From assembly GCA_964580525.1 (NCBI GenBank), contig CAZOKN010000001.1:1-64000 (forward strand): DNA of 64,000 nt, read 5' to 3'. This DNA is from CAZOKN01 sp964580525 (GTDB lineage: Bacteria; Pseudomonadota; Alphaproteobacteria; Rickettsiales; UBA6187). This document shows, piece by piece, positions 35,989-45,188 of this stretch; positions within the stretch are counted from its first letter, which is position 1, and each line of letters opens with the position of its first letter. Made by a program: the position numbers and the translations under genes. The notes beneath the pieces were generated by a model that did not search any database, had not been told where the DNA came from, and worked only from the letters and a program-made list of their open reading frames with translations.

Positions 35989-37404
35989 ATGAAGACAGCT
36001 ATACACAAAAATCAAGAAATTCTCGACTATTCAGCATGGCCACAAATTTGCCAGGATCTGAAAAAAGAATATGGCGATGCCATATATAATAGCTGGTTGA
36101 AGCATTTGGCTTTTGTTAACATTCAAGGTAGCGAAGTTATTCTTTCTGCGCCAACAAGATTTATTCGCGAATGGATACTGAACAATTATGCCGACAAAAT
36201 TAAAAATATCTGGCAGAAAGAAAATTCTACCATAAAAGCACTTAATATAATCGTGCGTCAGGAACAAGTTGTTAAAGCTAATAATTCTAATTCAGCCAGT
36301 GTGATAGCTGGAGGTGTTGATGTAACAGGTCAAAATGTTGGTGTGATTGATTTCACTAACGACAAGGAAGAACTAGGTTCGCCTTTAGACAGAAGATTAT
36401 CATTTGAAAATTTCGTAGTTGGTAGCTCAAACAATCTTGCATATGCAGCGGCAAAATCAATTGCTGAAAGCACAACTATAATTCCAGGTAACAATCCATT
36501 ATTTATGTATGGTGGTGTTGGTCTTGGTAAAACGCATCTTATGCATGCAATTGCATTGCACATCAGAAAGCATCAACCTAATAGAAAAGTGATCTATCTT
36601 TCTGCTGAGAAATTTATGTATAAGTTTATTCATGCTTTGCGTAATAACAGCATTATGTCTTTCAAAGAAAATTTCCGTCATGTGGATGTTCTTATGATAG
36701 ATGACGTGCAATTCATTTGCGGTAAAGAAAGCACTCAGGAGGAGTTTTTCCACACAGTGAATTCTCTGCTTGATATGAATAAACAAATTATAATTTCAGG
36801 TGATAGATCTCCAACTGATATGGATGGTATGAAAGAAACTATTCGTTCACGTCTTGGCTGGGGTTTAGTTGCGGATATTGCATCGACAGACTTTGAATTA
36901 CGTTTAGGTATATTGAAATCAAAAGCTCAGCAAATAAAAAATGCAAATATTCCCGATAAGGTTTTAGAATTCTTAGCAGAGAAAATTCGTTCTAACACTC
37001 GTGAACTTGAAGGAGCTTTGAATAAAGTTGTCGCTCATGCAACACTGATAGGGAAGGAGATTAACATGCAGACTACGCAGGAAATACTTTCTGACTTACT
37101 CCGTGCTAATGAAAGAGCCGTTACTATCATGGAAATCCAGAAAAAAGTTGCGGATTATTTTGGTATTAAAATTACTGACATGTCTTCTGCACGCCGTGCA
37201 AGATGCGTGGCTCGTCCGCGTCAGATAGCTATGTATTTGTGCAAGCAGCTTACTATTCGTAGCCTATCAGAAATAGGGCGTAAGTTTGGTGGTAAAGATC
37301 ATACAACTGTTATGCATGCCGTTAAAAAAGTTGAAGAATTATCTGTGCAGGATAATGAATTTAAACATGACCTCTCTACTTTGATGGGTATTATTGGTCA
37401 ATAG
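35989..37404 (+). CDS. dnaA: Chromosomal replication initiator DnaA
   Basis: DnaA binds DnaA boxes at oriC, opens the duplex and loads the helicase. The 471-residue protein has domain I (WPQICQDLKKEYGDAIY), a linker with low complexity, the AAA+ domain with Walker A YGGVGLGKTHLMHA near residue 174 and Walker B LMIDDVQFI, and the DNA-binding domain IV with RCVARPRQIAMYL and GGKDHTTVMHAVKKV. It is followed by dnaN and recF with one unusual insertion. I see no cluster of consensus DnaA boxes in the neighbouring spacers, so oriC is probably elsewhere. Confidence 0.97.
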   Translation: MKTAIHKNQEILDYSAWPQICQDLKKEYGDAIYNSWLKHLAFVNIQGSEVILSAPTRFIREWILNNYADKIKNIWQKENSTIKALNIIVRQEQVVKANNSNSASVIAGGVDVTGQNVGVIDFTNDKEELGSPLDRRLSFENFVVGSSNNLAYAAAKSIAESTTIIPGNNPLFMYGGVGLGKTHLMHAIALHIRKHQPNRKVIYLSAEKFMYKFIHALRNNSIMSFKENFRHVDVLMIDDVQFICGKESTQEEFFHTVNSLLDMNKQIIISGDRSPTDMDGMKETIRSRLGWGLVADIASTDFELRLGILKSKAQQIKNANIPDKVLEFLAEKIRSNTRELEGALNKVVAHATLIGKEINMQTTQEILSDLLRANERAVTIMEIQKKVADYFGIKITDMSSARRARCVARPRQIAMYLCKQLTIRSLSEIGRKFGGKDHTTVMHAVKKVEELSVQDNEFKHDLSTLMGIIGQ

Positions 37405-37418
37405 AAGCAACTAAATTT

Positions 37419-37442
37419 CCTCTCAATATTGTAGTTGAGAGG
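37419..37442 (+). terminator. Hairpin downstream of dnaA
   Basis: CCTCTCAA (37419-37426) pairs perfectly with TTGAGAGG (37435-37442) 14 bases after the dnaA stop. A GGTGAGGTGAGGGGG stretch follows, not a T tract, so it may stabilise or attenuate rather than terminate. Confidence 0.4.
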
Positions 37443-37479
37443 GTGAGGTGAGGGGGTTGTTAAACAGCGAATTAGAGTA

Positions 37480-38223
37480 ATGAAAAGAACAGTAACAAAA
37501 AATAGGAAATCTATAATTTTTCAAGATGCATTATTCCGCATTTGCGCTATTTCTCTGTTTGTTACATTATCTTTTTCATCTTATGCAGAAGAGACTAAGC
37601 AAGCTACTCCTACCACAGAAATTGCAAAAGCCGCTGACGATAAAAAGCCTGATGCTCACCCTACTGAAAAACAAGATCCTGTTGTTGCGATAAATTATCA
37701 AAAAGATTTGGAAGAATTAATCAACAGCGAGATAAAGCAATGGGTGCAGAAGGAAGTTGTTATAAATGCAATCAAAGAACAAAATACTCAGAATAATGAA
37801 TTATCTGAAATAGAATTTAAAAATCTAAACAACACCTGGAAGACGGATAAAAGAAAAGGCTTATCGCCTTTGATAGACAGGGTTATGAATAATCCACTAT
37901 CTGATTATCTGCGTAAAATACAAGATGACAGCAAGGGATTATATACAGAAATCATTATGATAGATAATAAGGGTTTAAGTGTTGGTTCGAGTATTTTGTC
38001 GGAAGATTATTGGCATGCTAACAAGCCTAAATGGCAAAAAACTTTGGGTGTAAAATCTTATGCACCTTATATCAGTGATCTCCATTTTGACGATACTACA
38101 GAGCTTTTTCAGATAGAAGTTTCTTTTATGATTATATCAGAAGATGAGCCAATAGGTGTTGCTTATGCTGGTATTGATGTTGAGCAATTAGAAAGATGGA
38201 AGAAAAATAAAGAGGGATTGTAG
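37480..38223 (+). CDS. Exported protein with a PDC/Cache-like domain
   Basis: The 247-residue protein has a signal peptide with a hydrophobic core (ICAISLFVTLSFSSYAEE) and a cleavage site near residue 36, then a disordered acidic stretch. Residues 80-240 resemble the periplasmic PDC/Cache sensor fold: YTEIIMIDNKGLSVGSS, the SEDYWHANKPKWQKTL segment, YISDLHFDDTTE and a final PIGVAYAGIDVEQL. There is no transmitter domain, so it may be a solitary ligand-binding protein. It sits between dnaA and dnaN, a position where no gene is usual. Confidence 0.65.
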   Translation: MKRTVTKNRKSIIFQDALFRICAISLFVTLSFSSYAEETKQATPTTEIAKAADDKKPDAHPTEKQDPVVAINYQKDLEELINSEIKQWVQKEVVINAIKEQNTQNNELSEIEFKNLNNTWKTDKRKGLSPLIDRVMNNPLSDYLRKIQDDSKGLYTEIIMIDNKGLSVGSSILSEDYWHANKPKWQKTLGVKSYAPYISDLHFDDTTELFQIEVSFMIISEDEPIGVAYAGIDVEQLERWKKNKEGL

Positions 38224-38335
38224 ATCGGAGAAAAAACTAATTAATTACACGCGCACTATCTGTTGCCAAGCATAAATTTTGCTGTTAAGTTAAAGCATTA
38301 CATAACTGAAAATCAACCAATATTGAAGTTACATC

Positions 38336-39517
38336 ATGACACAATCATCAGCACTAAAAAAAGAAATACAAAATGAAAATACCTCATCATCAGTTGGTTT
38401 TACTATTGACCGTTCGCTTTTGATAAAAGCTCTTGGACATGTGCAGTCTGTTGTTGAAAAGCGCAACACTATTGCCATTTTGTCGAACGTAAAAATAGAA
38501 GCGTCAGAAGGCGAAGTGCGTTTGACTGCAACTGATATGGATATTGCTATCACTGAAAAATTAGCAGCAGAAGTTCAAACTGAAGGTGCACTTACTGTTC
38601 CTGCTCACACATTATATGACATCGTAAGGAAATTGCCTGATGGATCGCAAGTTTCTGTAAAAGGTGATGCGGAAAATAAAGGCAAAGTTGAGATAAGCTC
38701 AGGTCAGTGTAATTTCTCACTTTCATGTTTGCCTACAACTGAGTTTCCGGTTATGGATCAAGGCGATGCCAGTCATTCATTTGAGCTTGCTTCGTCTGAG
38801 TTGCTCAGCTTGATAGAAAAAACAAAATTTGCAATTTCAACTGAAGAAACAAGATATTATTTGAACGGAATTTTCCTTCATTCAAAACAATCTGAAGATG
38901 GTGAAAATGTTTTGATTTCTGTTGCAACAGATGGGCATAGACTTGCTAAAGTTCAATTGGAAGCACCAGAGGGTTCTGAAGGAATGCCTGGAATAATTGT
39001 TCCACGTAAAACCGTTGCAGAACTTACTAAGCTTTTGAGCGAAACAGAAAGCAATATTGAAATTTCACTTTCTGAAACAAAAATATGTTTTGTTTGTGGC
39101 AATGCAGTTTTGTTGTCTAAGTTGATTGATGGCACATTCCCTGATTATGAAAAAGTGATTCCATCAGGAAACGATAAGGTTATGACTGTGAATGCACAGA
39201 ATTTTTCCAAAGCGGTTGATCGTGTATCAACAATTTCTTTTGAAAAAACAAAGGCAATCAAGCTTGCTCTTACAAAAAATAGTCTGACTCTTTCTGCGGC
39301 TAATGAAGATAATGGTACAGCCAATGAAGAGATTGAAGTTGTTTATAATTCTGCAGCAATCGAAATAGGTTTTAATTCTCGTTATGTTCTTGAAATGATG
39401 GCGGGAATTGAAGGCTCTGAAGCGGAATTTGTTTTTGCCGATGGTAATGCGCCAGTTGTGGTTAAAGACGCAGGAAATGGTAGAGTGCTTTATGTTATCA
39501 TGCCAATGAGAATATAA
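38336..39517 (+). CDS. dnaN: DNA polymerase III beta subunit (sliding clamp)
   Basis: DnaN forms the ring clamp that tethers polymerase III to DNA. The 393-residue protein has a 20-residue polar N-terminal extension, then the three clamp domains. Landmarks are LGHVQSVVEKRNTIAILSN in domain 1, RYYLNGIFLH and ATDGHRLAKV in domain 2, and DGTFPDYEKVIP, with the C-terminal YVIMPMRI at the client-binding pocket. Expected length is about 370-375, so the extension is a small oddity; an internal start cannot be ruled out. Confidence 0.96.
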   Translation: MTQSSALKKEIQNENTSSSVGFTIDRSLLIKALGHVQSVVEKRNTIAILSNVKIEASEGEVRLTATDMDIAITEKLAAEVQTEGALTVPAHTLYDIVRKLPDGSQVSVKGDAENKGKVEISSGQCNFSLSCLPTTEFPVMDQGDASHSFELASSELLSLIEKTKFAISTEETRYYLNGIFLHSKQSEDGENVLISVATDGHRLAKVQLEAPEGSEGMPGIIVPRKTVAELTKLLSETESNIEISLSETKICFVCGNAVLLSKLIDGTFPDYEKVIPSGNDKVMTVNAQNFSKAVDRVSTISFEKTKAIKLALTKNSLTLSAANEDNGTANEEIEVVYNSAAIEIGFNSRYVLEMMAGIEGSEAEFVFADGNAPVVVKDAGNGRVLYVIMPMRI

Positions 39518-39544
39518 CATCTTCTCTTATTATAATACTTGGTT

Positions 39545-39568
39545 CCATTCCCGTTTTTACGGGAATGG
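39545..39568. terminator. Hairpin between dnaN and recF
   Basis: CCATTCCCGT (39545-39554) pairs perfectly with ACGGGAATGG (39559-39568) around TTTT, 27 bases after the dnaN stop. It ends TTCTT with only a weak T tract, so it may attenuate rather than end dnaN transcription. Confidence 0.6.
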
Positions 39569-39599
39569 TTCTTAGTGTAAATCACAAATAAATATAATT

Positions 39600-40763
39600 A
39601 TGTCGCCAGAAACCGCTCAACTTAGCTTCCAAAAAGTGCAAGCGCGAGCGTTTTCCTTGTCTCGCTTAATTCTCACTAATTTCCGTAATTACAAAAATGT
39701 CAGGCTAGATATAGACTCCAGGCCTATAATTATTACTGGGCACAACGGTTCTGGCAAAACAAATATATTGGAAGCAGTTTCTCTTCTTTCACCAGGCAAG
39801 GGGTTGCGCAAAATAAAATTAAATGAAGCTGATAGGATGGATAGCTCCGAAGCTTCTAATCTCTGGGCCATTGCTGCATTCATAAAATATGGTGAGGAAG
39901 AAATTCAACTGGGTACGGCTCGTGAGACAACATTTGATAATAACAAGCGTGTTGTTAAAATTGATGGCAATATCATAAAAAATCAGGCCGAATTGACGCG
40001 AGCATTTAGTGTTATGTGGTTGACACCGCAAATGGATGGCTTGTTTATTGGTAGTTCATCCGACCGCAGAAAATTTTTTGATAGGCTGGTTTATAATTTC
40101 GATCCTGAACATGCTTCGCGTGTTTATTCTTATGAATATACAATGCGTGAAAGGGCACGACTCTTGAAGGAGAGGCGTGATCCAAGCTGGATTTCTGTTC
40201 TGGAAAATAAGATGGCTGAGCAGGCAGTGGCAATTGCTGCGGCGCGTATTGATACGATTTCATTTATACAAAAAGCAATATTAAGTTCTGAAACAGCATT
40301 TCCAAAAGCAATCCTGGCTATAGAAGGGCAGGTTGAAAAAATGATAGAAAATAATTCTGCGTTACAAGCGGAAGAAGGTGTCAGACAAAAACTTTTTGAA
40401 TCGCGCAGGCATGATGCAGAAAGCGGTAGAACTAATTTTGGAACTCATCGCAGCGATTTTCTAGCCACACACGCAGAAAAAAATATGCCTGCAGAATTAT
40501 GTTCCACAGGAGAACAAAAGGCTTTGCTACTATCAATTATTCTTGCAGAGGCAAAGGCTAAAGCAATTTGGAAAAATAGTGTTCCTGTTTTGCTGTTGGA
40601 TGAAGTTGTATCGCATCTTGATGAGAAAAAACGTGAGTTCTTATTTTCTTATCTAATTGAAATAGGGAGTCAATTTTGGCTTACCGGCACTGATGTTGAT
40701 CTTTTTTCTGAACTAAAAAATCAGGCGCAGTTTTTTACTGTGGATGATGCAAGAATTTTTTAG
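39600..40763 (+). CDS. recF: DNA replication and repair protein RecF
   Basis: RecF is an SMC-like ATPase that with RecO and RecR loads RecA at single-strand gaps. The 387-residue protein has Walker A ITGHNGSGKTNILEAVSLLS, the LTPQMDGLFIGSSSDRRKFFDRL segment (as LTPQMDGLF and SSDRRKFFDRL), the signature CSTGEQKALLLSI and Walker B PVLLLDEVVSHLD. It keeps the dnaA-dnaN-recF order. The stop TAG overlaps the stop of the convergent gene by two bases. Confidence 0.95.
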   Translation: MSPETAQLSFQKVQARAFSLSRLILTNFRNYKNVRLDIDSRPIIITGHNGSGKTNILEAVSLLSPGKGLRKIKLNEADRMDSSEASNLWAIAAFIKYGEEEIQLGTARETTFDNNKRVVKIDGNIIKNQAELTRAFSVMWLTPQMDGLFIGSSSDRRKFFDRLVYNFDPEHASRVYSYEYTMRERARLLKERRDPSWISVLENKMAEQAVAIAAARIDTISFIQKAILSSETAFPKAILAIEGQVEKMIENNSALQAEEGVRQKLFESRRHDAESGRTNFGTHRSDFLATHAEKNMPAELCSTGEQKALLLSIILAEAKAKAIWKNSVPVLLLDEVVSHLDEKKREFLFSYLIEIGSQFWLTGTDVDLFSELKNQAQFFTVDDARIF

Positions 40764-41725
40764 TTATTTTTATCTTCTCCGCCACCAAAACCAAAGAATC
40801 CTTTTTTGCGCTTGTTCTTACGCTCAATGCTTTGCTGTTCTTGCAATGATTTTAGACTATTTGTTCTGTCGTCAGTCTCGGCTTGTTTTTTTTCTTTGCG
40901 TTCCTTAGCCTGTTTTTCGCGTTCTTCATGTAATTCGGACTGACGTGCTTTCATTTCATTCATTTCGCGTTCTTTTTCTTCACGACGCAATTTTGCCTGC
41001 TCATCTTGCTGAGCTTGTTGTTTTTCTTGTTTTTGCTTCATTTCTTCTTTTAGTCGAGTTTTACGTTCTTTTCTTTCCACAATTTCAGTTTCGTGCTGTG
41101 ATTGTAATTTCTTCTGAATTGTGGCTATTTCTTCTTCTATCTGCTGTTGTCTTAATTTTCTTTCTTCTACTGCATCTTCATGCTCTTTTTGGCGTTGTTC
41201 GCTAATTTTCTTTTCTTCACTCTTTTTTTCGTCTTTAATTTTTTTGCGTTCTTCTTTTTCAGATTCAAAAATCTTCTGGCGCTCTTCCTGAAGTTTTTGA
41301 ACTGCCGCTTCCATTTTTGCTTTTTCGGATTTACGTTCCAGACGTAGCCTACGAATTTCGGCATTAAACTTATCTTCGTTAGCTTCATCTTCGAAATCGG
41401 CGAGCTCATAAAACTCGTCGATTTGCTCTCTAAAATATTCCAGAGTTATTTCTAACGCTTCATTTGCGTTGGCACCGCCATGCAACATTGTTTTGCGCAC
41501 AGTACTTATATCGCGAATTGAATCTCGAAGGTCATCGAGTTTTTCTGGTATGCGATAGAACAGTTCGGCTATTTTTAGTTCGAAGGATTTCTCATCAACG
41601 GAATAGTCAACAAGGATGGAAAAGAACGCGGCAGTATCCCTTGGCGCAAGAAGAGATGCTACTTTCTCTTCTATAGCCTTCAAAAACGTCAAAAAGTCGT
41701 GCCTTTGCTCCTGAGTAAAAGACAT
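40760..41725 (-). CDS. Long charged coiled-coil protein, function unknown
   Basis: Residues 1-115 of this 321-residue protein are a folded helical region (LTFLKAIEEKVASLLAPRDT). Residues 120-300 are almost only Glu, Lys, Arg and Gln with a regular heptad or single-helix pattern. The end is a basic block followed by KKGFFGFGGGEDKNN. There is no signal peptide or membrane helix. Such long charged helices occur in structural spacers and in some secreted proteins. It is the last gene of the rph-uvrD-lolA-yajQ run, and its stop overlaps recF's. Confidence 0.65.
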   Translation of the reverse strand: MSFTQEQRHDFLTFLKAIEEKVASLLAPRDTAAFFSILVDYSVDEKSFELKIAELFYRIPEKLDDLRDSIRDISTVRKTMLHGGANANEALEITLEYFREQIDEFYELADFEDEANEDKFNAEIRRLRLERKSEKAKMEAAVQKLQEERQKIFESEKEERKKIKDEKKSEEKKISEQRQKEHEDAVEERKLRQQQIEEEIATIQKKLQSQHETEIVERKERKTRLKEEMKQKQEKQQAQQDEQAKLRREEKEREMNEMKARQSELHEEREKQAKERKEKKQAETDDRTNSLKSLQEQQSIERKNKRKKGFFGFGGGEDKNN

Positions 41726-41783
41726 TATAACCTGTAAGTTGTATATACAGGTATTATTCTATCAAAATATGCTTAATAATTTA

Positions 41784-42269
41784 TTAATTTCGGAAGTTAA
41801 CAAACTGAACTGGAAGGGAAATATTAAGCCCTTTAACAAACGCGATTACCTGTTGCAGGTCGTCACGATCCTTGCCTTCAACTCGCACTTCTTCGCCACG
41901 TATTGAGGCTTGAACTTTGATTTTTGTACCTTTTATTTCTTTAACTATTTCTTTGGCTACCTCTGATTCAACCCCTTGTTTTACCTTGATTTTTTGGCGT
42001 ATTGAGTTGCCGGTTGCGGCTTCATTTTTACCAAAATCTAAGGCTTTTGGGTCAATCTGTCTACGGGTGAAATGGCCTTTAAGCATAGCCTGTATTTGTT
42101 CCAATTTGTAATTATCATCAGCAAGGATGGTAATTTCGCTTTCTTCGCGGGTTACAGTGCATTTGCTACCTTTAAAGTCATAACGCTGGTTTATTTCCCT
42201 TATTGTCGAATTTACAGCATTATCAACCTCTTGCAGGTCTACTTTTGACACAATATCAAAACTTGGCAT
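41784..42269 (-). CDS. yajQ: YajQ family nucleotide-binding protein
   Basis: The 161-residue protein has the two-lobed UPF0234 fold: MPSFDIVSKVDLQEV at the start, INQRYDFKGSK near residue 26, and KIKVQASIRGEEVRVEGKDRDDLQ (as KIKVQASIRG and RVEGKDRDDLQ). Family members bind cyclic di-GMP or RNA; the Xanthomonas homologue is a c-di-GMP effector. Role here is unknown. It starts 2 bases after lolA ends, so the two are cotranscribed. Confidence 0.92.
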   Translation of the reverse strand: MPSFDIVSKVDLQEVDNAVNSTIREINQRYDFKGSKCTVTREESEITILADDNYKLEQIQAMLKGHFTRRQIDPKALDFGKNEAATGNSIRQKIKVKQGVESEVAKEIVKEIKGTKIKVQASIRGEEVRVEGKDRDDLQQVIAFVKGLNISLPVQFVNFRN

Positions 42270-42271
42270 AT

Positions 42272-42919
42272 TTATCTCCCTACTCTTTCTTTGTCGACGT
42301 GCGGCATAGCAAAAAGCTCTTTTTCCAGCGGTTTATCATAGGTTTGACCTTCAAAAGACACAGTTGTGGTTTTGCCAACAGCATCCAACATTATCATTTT
42401 ATTAAGTTCAATCTTATCAGCCTTGAAAATCAAGGTTAATTTGCCATTCTCCGGCTTACCTTTTTGAGCTATTGTTACACTTATAGTGCTGTCTTTTTTC
42501 TCGAATTTAGTTATTTCGATAGTATCGTCAGAAAAACTAATGACTTTTTTAGTCAGAAACACTGAAAGAGAGTCATCAATGCCAACGTGGCTTATTTGCT
42601 GCAATTCCTTGTCATAATAACTGAGTAGAGAGCCTTTTGCTATTATCAGGATTGGCGTTGGTGAGTTGTAATCCCAACGTAAACGGCCTGGTCTAGATAG
42701 ATAAAAGGTGCCAGTTGCTACCTGATCTTCTGAATCTACTTGCTTAAAATTTGCTACAAAAGTAGTTATTTGATTTAAATATTCTTCAATATTTTTAATA
42801 TCTTGCTGAGAAGAAGAAATTTGTTCTTTTGTGGGAATCACAGAATTTTCGGCAAACGAAAACAAAGGCGTGGCCGCAACAAACAAAGATATAAAAACTG
42901 CTAGGATATGTTTTTTCAT
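42272..42919 (-). CDS. lolA: Outer-membrane lipoprotein carrier LolA
   Basis: LolA carries lipoproteins across the periplasm from LolCDE to the outer membrane. The 215-residue protein has a signal peptide (HILAVFISLFVAATPLFSFA) and the LolA fold: YLNQITTFVANFKQVDSE, FYLSRPGRLRWDYNSPTPI, then LLSYYDKELQQ. It fits the alphaproteobacterial form. It precedes yajQ and follows uvrD on the same strand. Its presence fits the several lipoproteins in this window. Confidence 0.88.
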   Translation of the reverse strand: MKKHILAVFISLFVAATPLFSFAENSVIPTKEQISSSQQDIKNIEEYLNQITTFVANFKQVDSEDQVATGTFYLSRPGRLRWDYNSPTPILIIAKGSLLSYYDKELQQISHVGIDDSLSVFLTKKVISFSDDTIEITKFEKKDSTISVTIAQKGKPENGKLTLIFKADKIELNKMIMLDAVGKTTTVSFEGQTYDKPLEKELFAMPHVDKERVGR

Positions 42920-42963
42920 AGGCTTCTTATAGCAAATTAATGGGTATATGTGAAGAGGGAAAG

Positions 42964-45144
42964 CTATACCTTCTCAACATACCTATCAATAACCTTTTTA
43001 TTTCCGGCTTTTTCGAACAAAATATCCAGTTGATCCCCAGTGATATTTGTGATCTTTCCATAGCCAAATTTGATATGAAATATTCTCTCGCCAGTGGAAA
43101 ATCCTGCATCACTTTTCTTTTTTATTACAGGTGGTTGCTGGCTATTGCTAATATTTTTATTTAAATTGTTACTGTTGCCAAAAATATTGATATTAAAGCC
43201 ATTATTGAGATTTATTTTTTCAATATTTTCTGCAGGTAATTCTTCGATGAAGCGGGAAGGGAGGCTGCTTTGATATTGTCCATAAATACGTCTGTTGGCT
43301 GCATATGAAATATATGCACGTTGTTTTGCACGTGTAATTCCTACATATGCCAATCTGCGTTCTTCTTCCAGGCCGGATTTTCCTTTCTCATCAATAGCTC
43401 TTTGATGAGGAAATAAACCATCTTCCCATCCTGGTAGAAAAACCGTTTCAAATTCAAGGCCTTTAGCTGAATGTAAAGTCATAATGTTAACCATATTTTC
43501 CTGGTCGGCATTATCTATGTCACTCACTAGGCTCACATGCTCTAAAAATTCGCCTATGTTTTCAAATTCTTCTAGCGCATGAATTAATTCTTTTAAGTTA
43601 TCAACCCGACCCTGTGATTCAAGATTTTTATCGTTTTTCCACATATCTAGATAGCCAGATTGTTTTAGTATAGTTTCAGCAAATTCAGGTACTGACATTT
43701 CATTCATCAGACTATTCCATTTATCAAAGTTAGCTACTAACTCTGCCATTGTTGTAGCCATTTTTGCTTTGAATATTCCATTACTTAACATTTGCCGAAT
43801 TGTTTTCAGCATTGAAATATCAAGTTCACGTGCCGTCTGACGAATTTGTTGTATAGTTGAATCGCCAATGCCTCTTTTTGGAGTATTTATTATTCGTTCC
43901 AATGCTAAATCGTCGTCATTTTGAGCGATAACACGAATATATGAAATTATATCTTTTATTTCCATTCGTTCATAAAACCGCAAACCACCAATAACGCGAT
44001 AAGGAATTCCACGGCTGATAAAACATTCTTCAAAAGAGCGAGTTTGAAAGCTGGCGCGAACCAAAATTGCAATATCATTTAATTTATGTCTTTGTAATTG
44101 TTGCAGTGATTCGATTTCATCAGCAATTTTTTTTGCTTCTTCATTATCATCCCACACAGACATTAATTTAACTGGCTCACCAGCATCGCCATCTGTCCAT
44201 AAAGTTTTGCCTAGCCTGTCAGAATTTTTAGCAATAACACCTGATGCTGCTGCGAGTATGTTTGATGTTGAACGATAATTTTGTTCTAGGCGTACAACTT
44301 TTGCACCGCTAAAATCTTTTTCAAAACGTAAAATATTGCCAACTTCTGCGCCACGCCAACCATAAATGGATTGGTCATCATCACCAACACAGCAAATGTT
44401 CTTATGCTTTTGCGCTAAAATTCTTAGCCATAAATATTGTGCTACGTTAGTATCTTGATACTCATCAACTAAAATATAGCGAAACTGTCTGTGATAATCA
44501 GAAAGTATGTCTGCTTCAGTATTGAAGATGGTTAAGTTATGTAAAAGCAAATCACCAAAATCAGCCGCGTTTAATTTCTGCAATCTATGCTGATATTCTT
44601 TATAAACGTCAATGGCTTTACCACCTACAAAATCTACTGAATCTTCAAAACTAAGTTTTTGTGGAACGAGAGCGCGATCTTTCCATTTGTTTATAACAGA
44701 AAGCATGATTTTTGGATCCCAACGTTTCTCGTCAATATTCCAGTCAGTAAAAATTTGTTTGATGAGTCTGATCTGATCGTTTTGATCAATTATAGTGAAG
44801 TTAGATTCGAGACCAACAAGTTTTGCATGTTTGCGCAAAATTTTTGCGGCCACTGAATGAAAAGTTCCCAGCCATAAACCATCAGAGCGGCCATTAGTTA
44901 TTTTGTGGATACGTTCGCCCATTTCTCTAGCGGCTTTATTAGTGAAAGTTACGGCCAGAATTTGACTTGGAAAAACACCATTAACCAACATATTGGCGAT
45001 ACGAGAAGTAAGTACTCTGGTTTTTCCGGTGCCGGCACCAGCAAGCACCAGCAATGGCCCTTCCGTATGGATTGCAGCTTCTAGTTGCTCCGGATTCAAC
45101 TTTATAATGAAAGGGGCTTCTTGTTTATTGTTCATAGAATGCAA
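42964..45144 (-). CDS. uvrD: UvrD/PcrA-type DNA helicase II
   Basis: UvrD is a 3'-5' superfamily 1 helicase used in nucleotide excision and mismatch repair. The 726-residue protein has Walker A VLAGAGTGKTRVLTSRI, VTFTNKAAREM, VDEYQDTNVAQ, GDDDQSIYGWRGA, YRSTSNIL, TLHSAKGLEFETVFLPG and VGITRAKQRAYI. The C-terminal tudor-like piece (FHIKFGYGKITNITG) is the RNA polymerase contact module typical of UvrD/PcrA. ATG 45135 is an alternative start. It follows rph by 44 bases. Confidence 0.95.
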   Translation of the reverse strand: MHSMNNKQEAPFIIKLNPEQLEAAIHTEGPLLVLAGAGTGKTRVLTSRIANMLVNGVFPSQILAVTFTNKAAREMGERIHKITNGRSDGLWLGTFHSVAAKILRKHAKLVGLESNFTIIDQNDQIRLIKQIFTDWNIDEKRWDPKIMLSVINKWKDRALVPQKLSFEDSVDFVGGKAIDVYKEYQHRLQKLNAADFGDLLLHNLTIFNTEADILSDYHRQFRYILVDEYQDTNVAQYLWLRILAQKHKNICCVGDDDQSIYGWRGAEVGNILRFEKDFSGAKVVRLEQNYRSTSNILAAASGVIAKNSDRLGKTLWTDGDAGEPVKLMSVWDDNEEAKKIADEIESLQQLQRHKLNDIAILVRASFQTRSFEECFISRGIPYRVIGGLRFYERMEIKDIISYIRVIAQNDDDLALERIINTPKRGIGDSTIQQIRQTARELDISMLKTIRQMLSNGIFKAKMATTMAELVANFDKWNSLMNEMSVPEFAETILKQSGYLDMWKNDKNLESQGRVDNLKELIHALEEFENIGEFLEHVSLVSDIDNADQENMVNIMTLHSAKGLEFETVFLPGWEDGLFPHQRAIDEKGKSGLEEERRLAYVGITRAKQRAYISYAANRRIYGQYQSSLPSRFIEELPAENIEKINLNNGFNINIFGNSNNLNKNISNSQQPPVIKKKSDAGFSTGERIFHIKFGYGKITNITGDQLDILFEKAGNKKVIDRYVEKV

Positions 45145-45188
45145 GTTATATGCGCCTGATATGAAACTGTAAAGTGGATTTGAGGATT

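Noticed and set aside
35196..39600. Possible oriC around dnaA-dnaN
   Set aside because: I found no cluster of TTATCCACA-like boxes or a DUE-type repeat array in the spacers.
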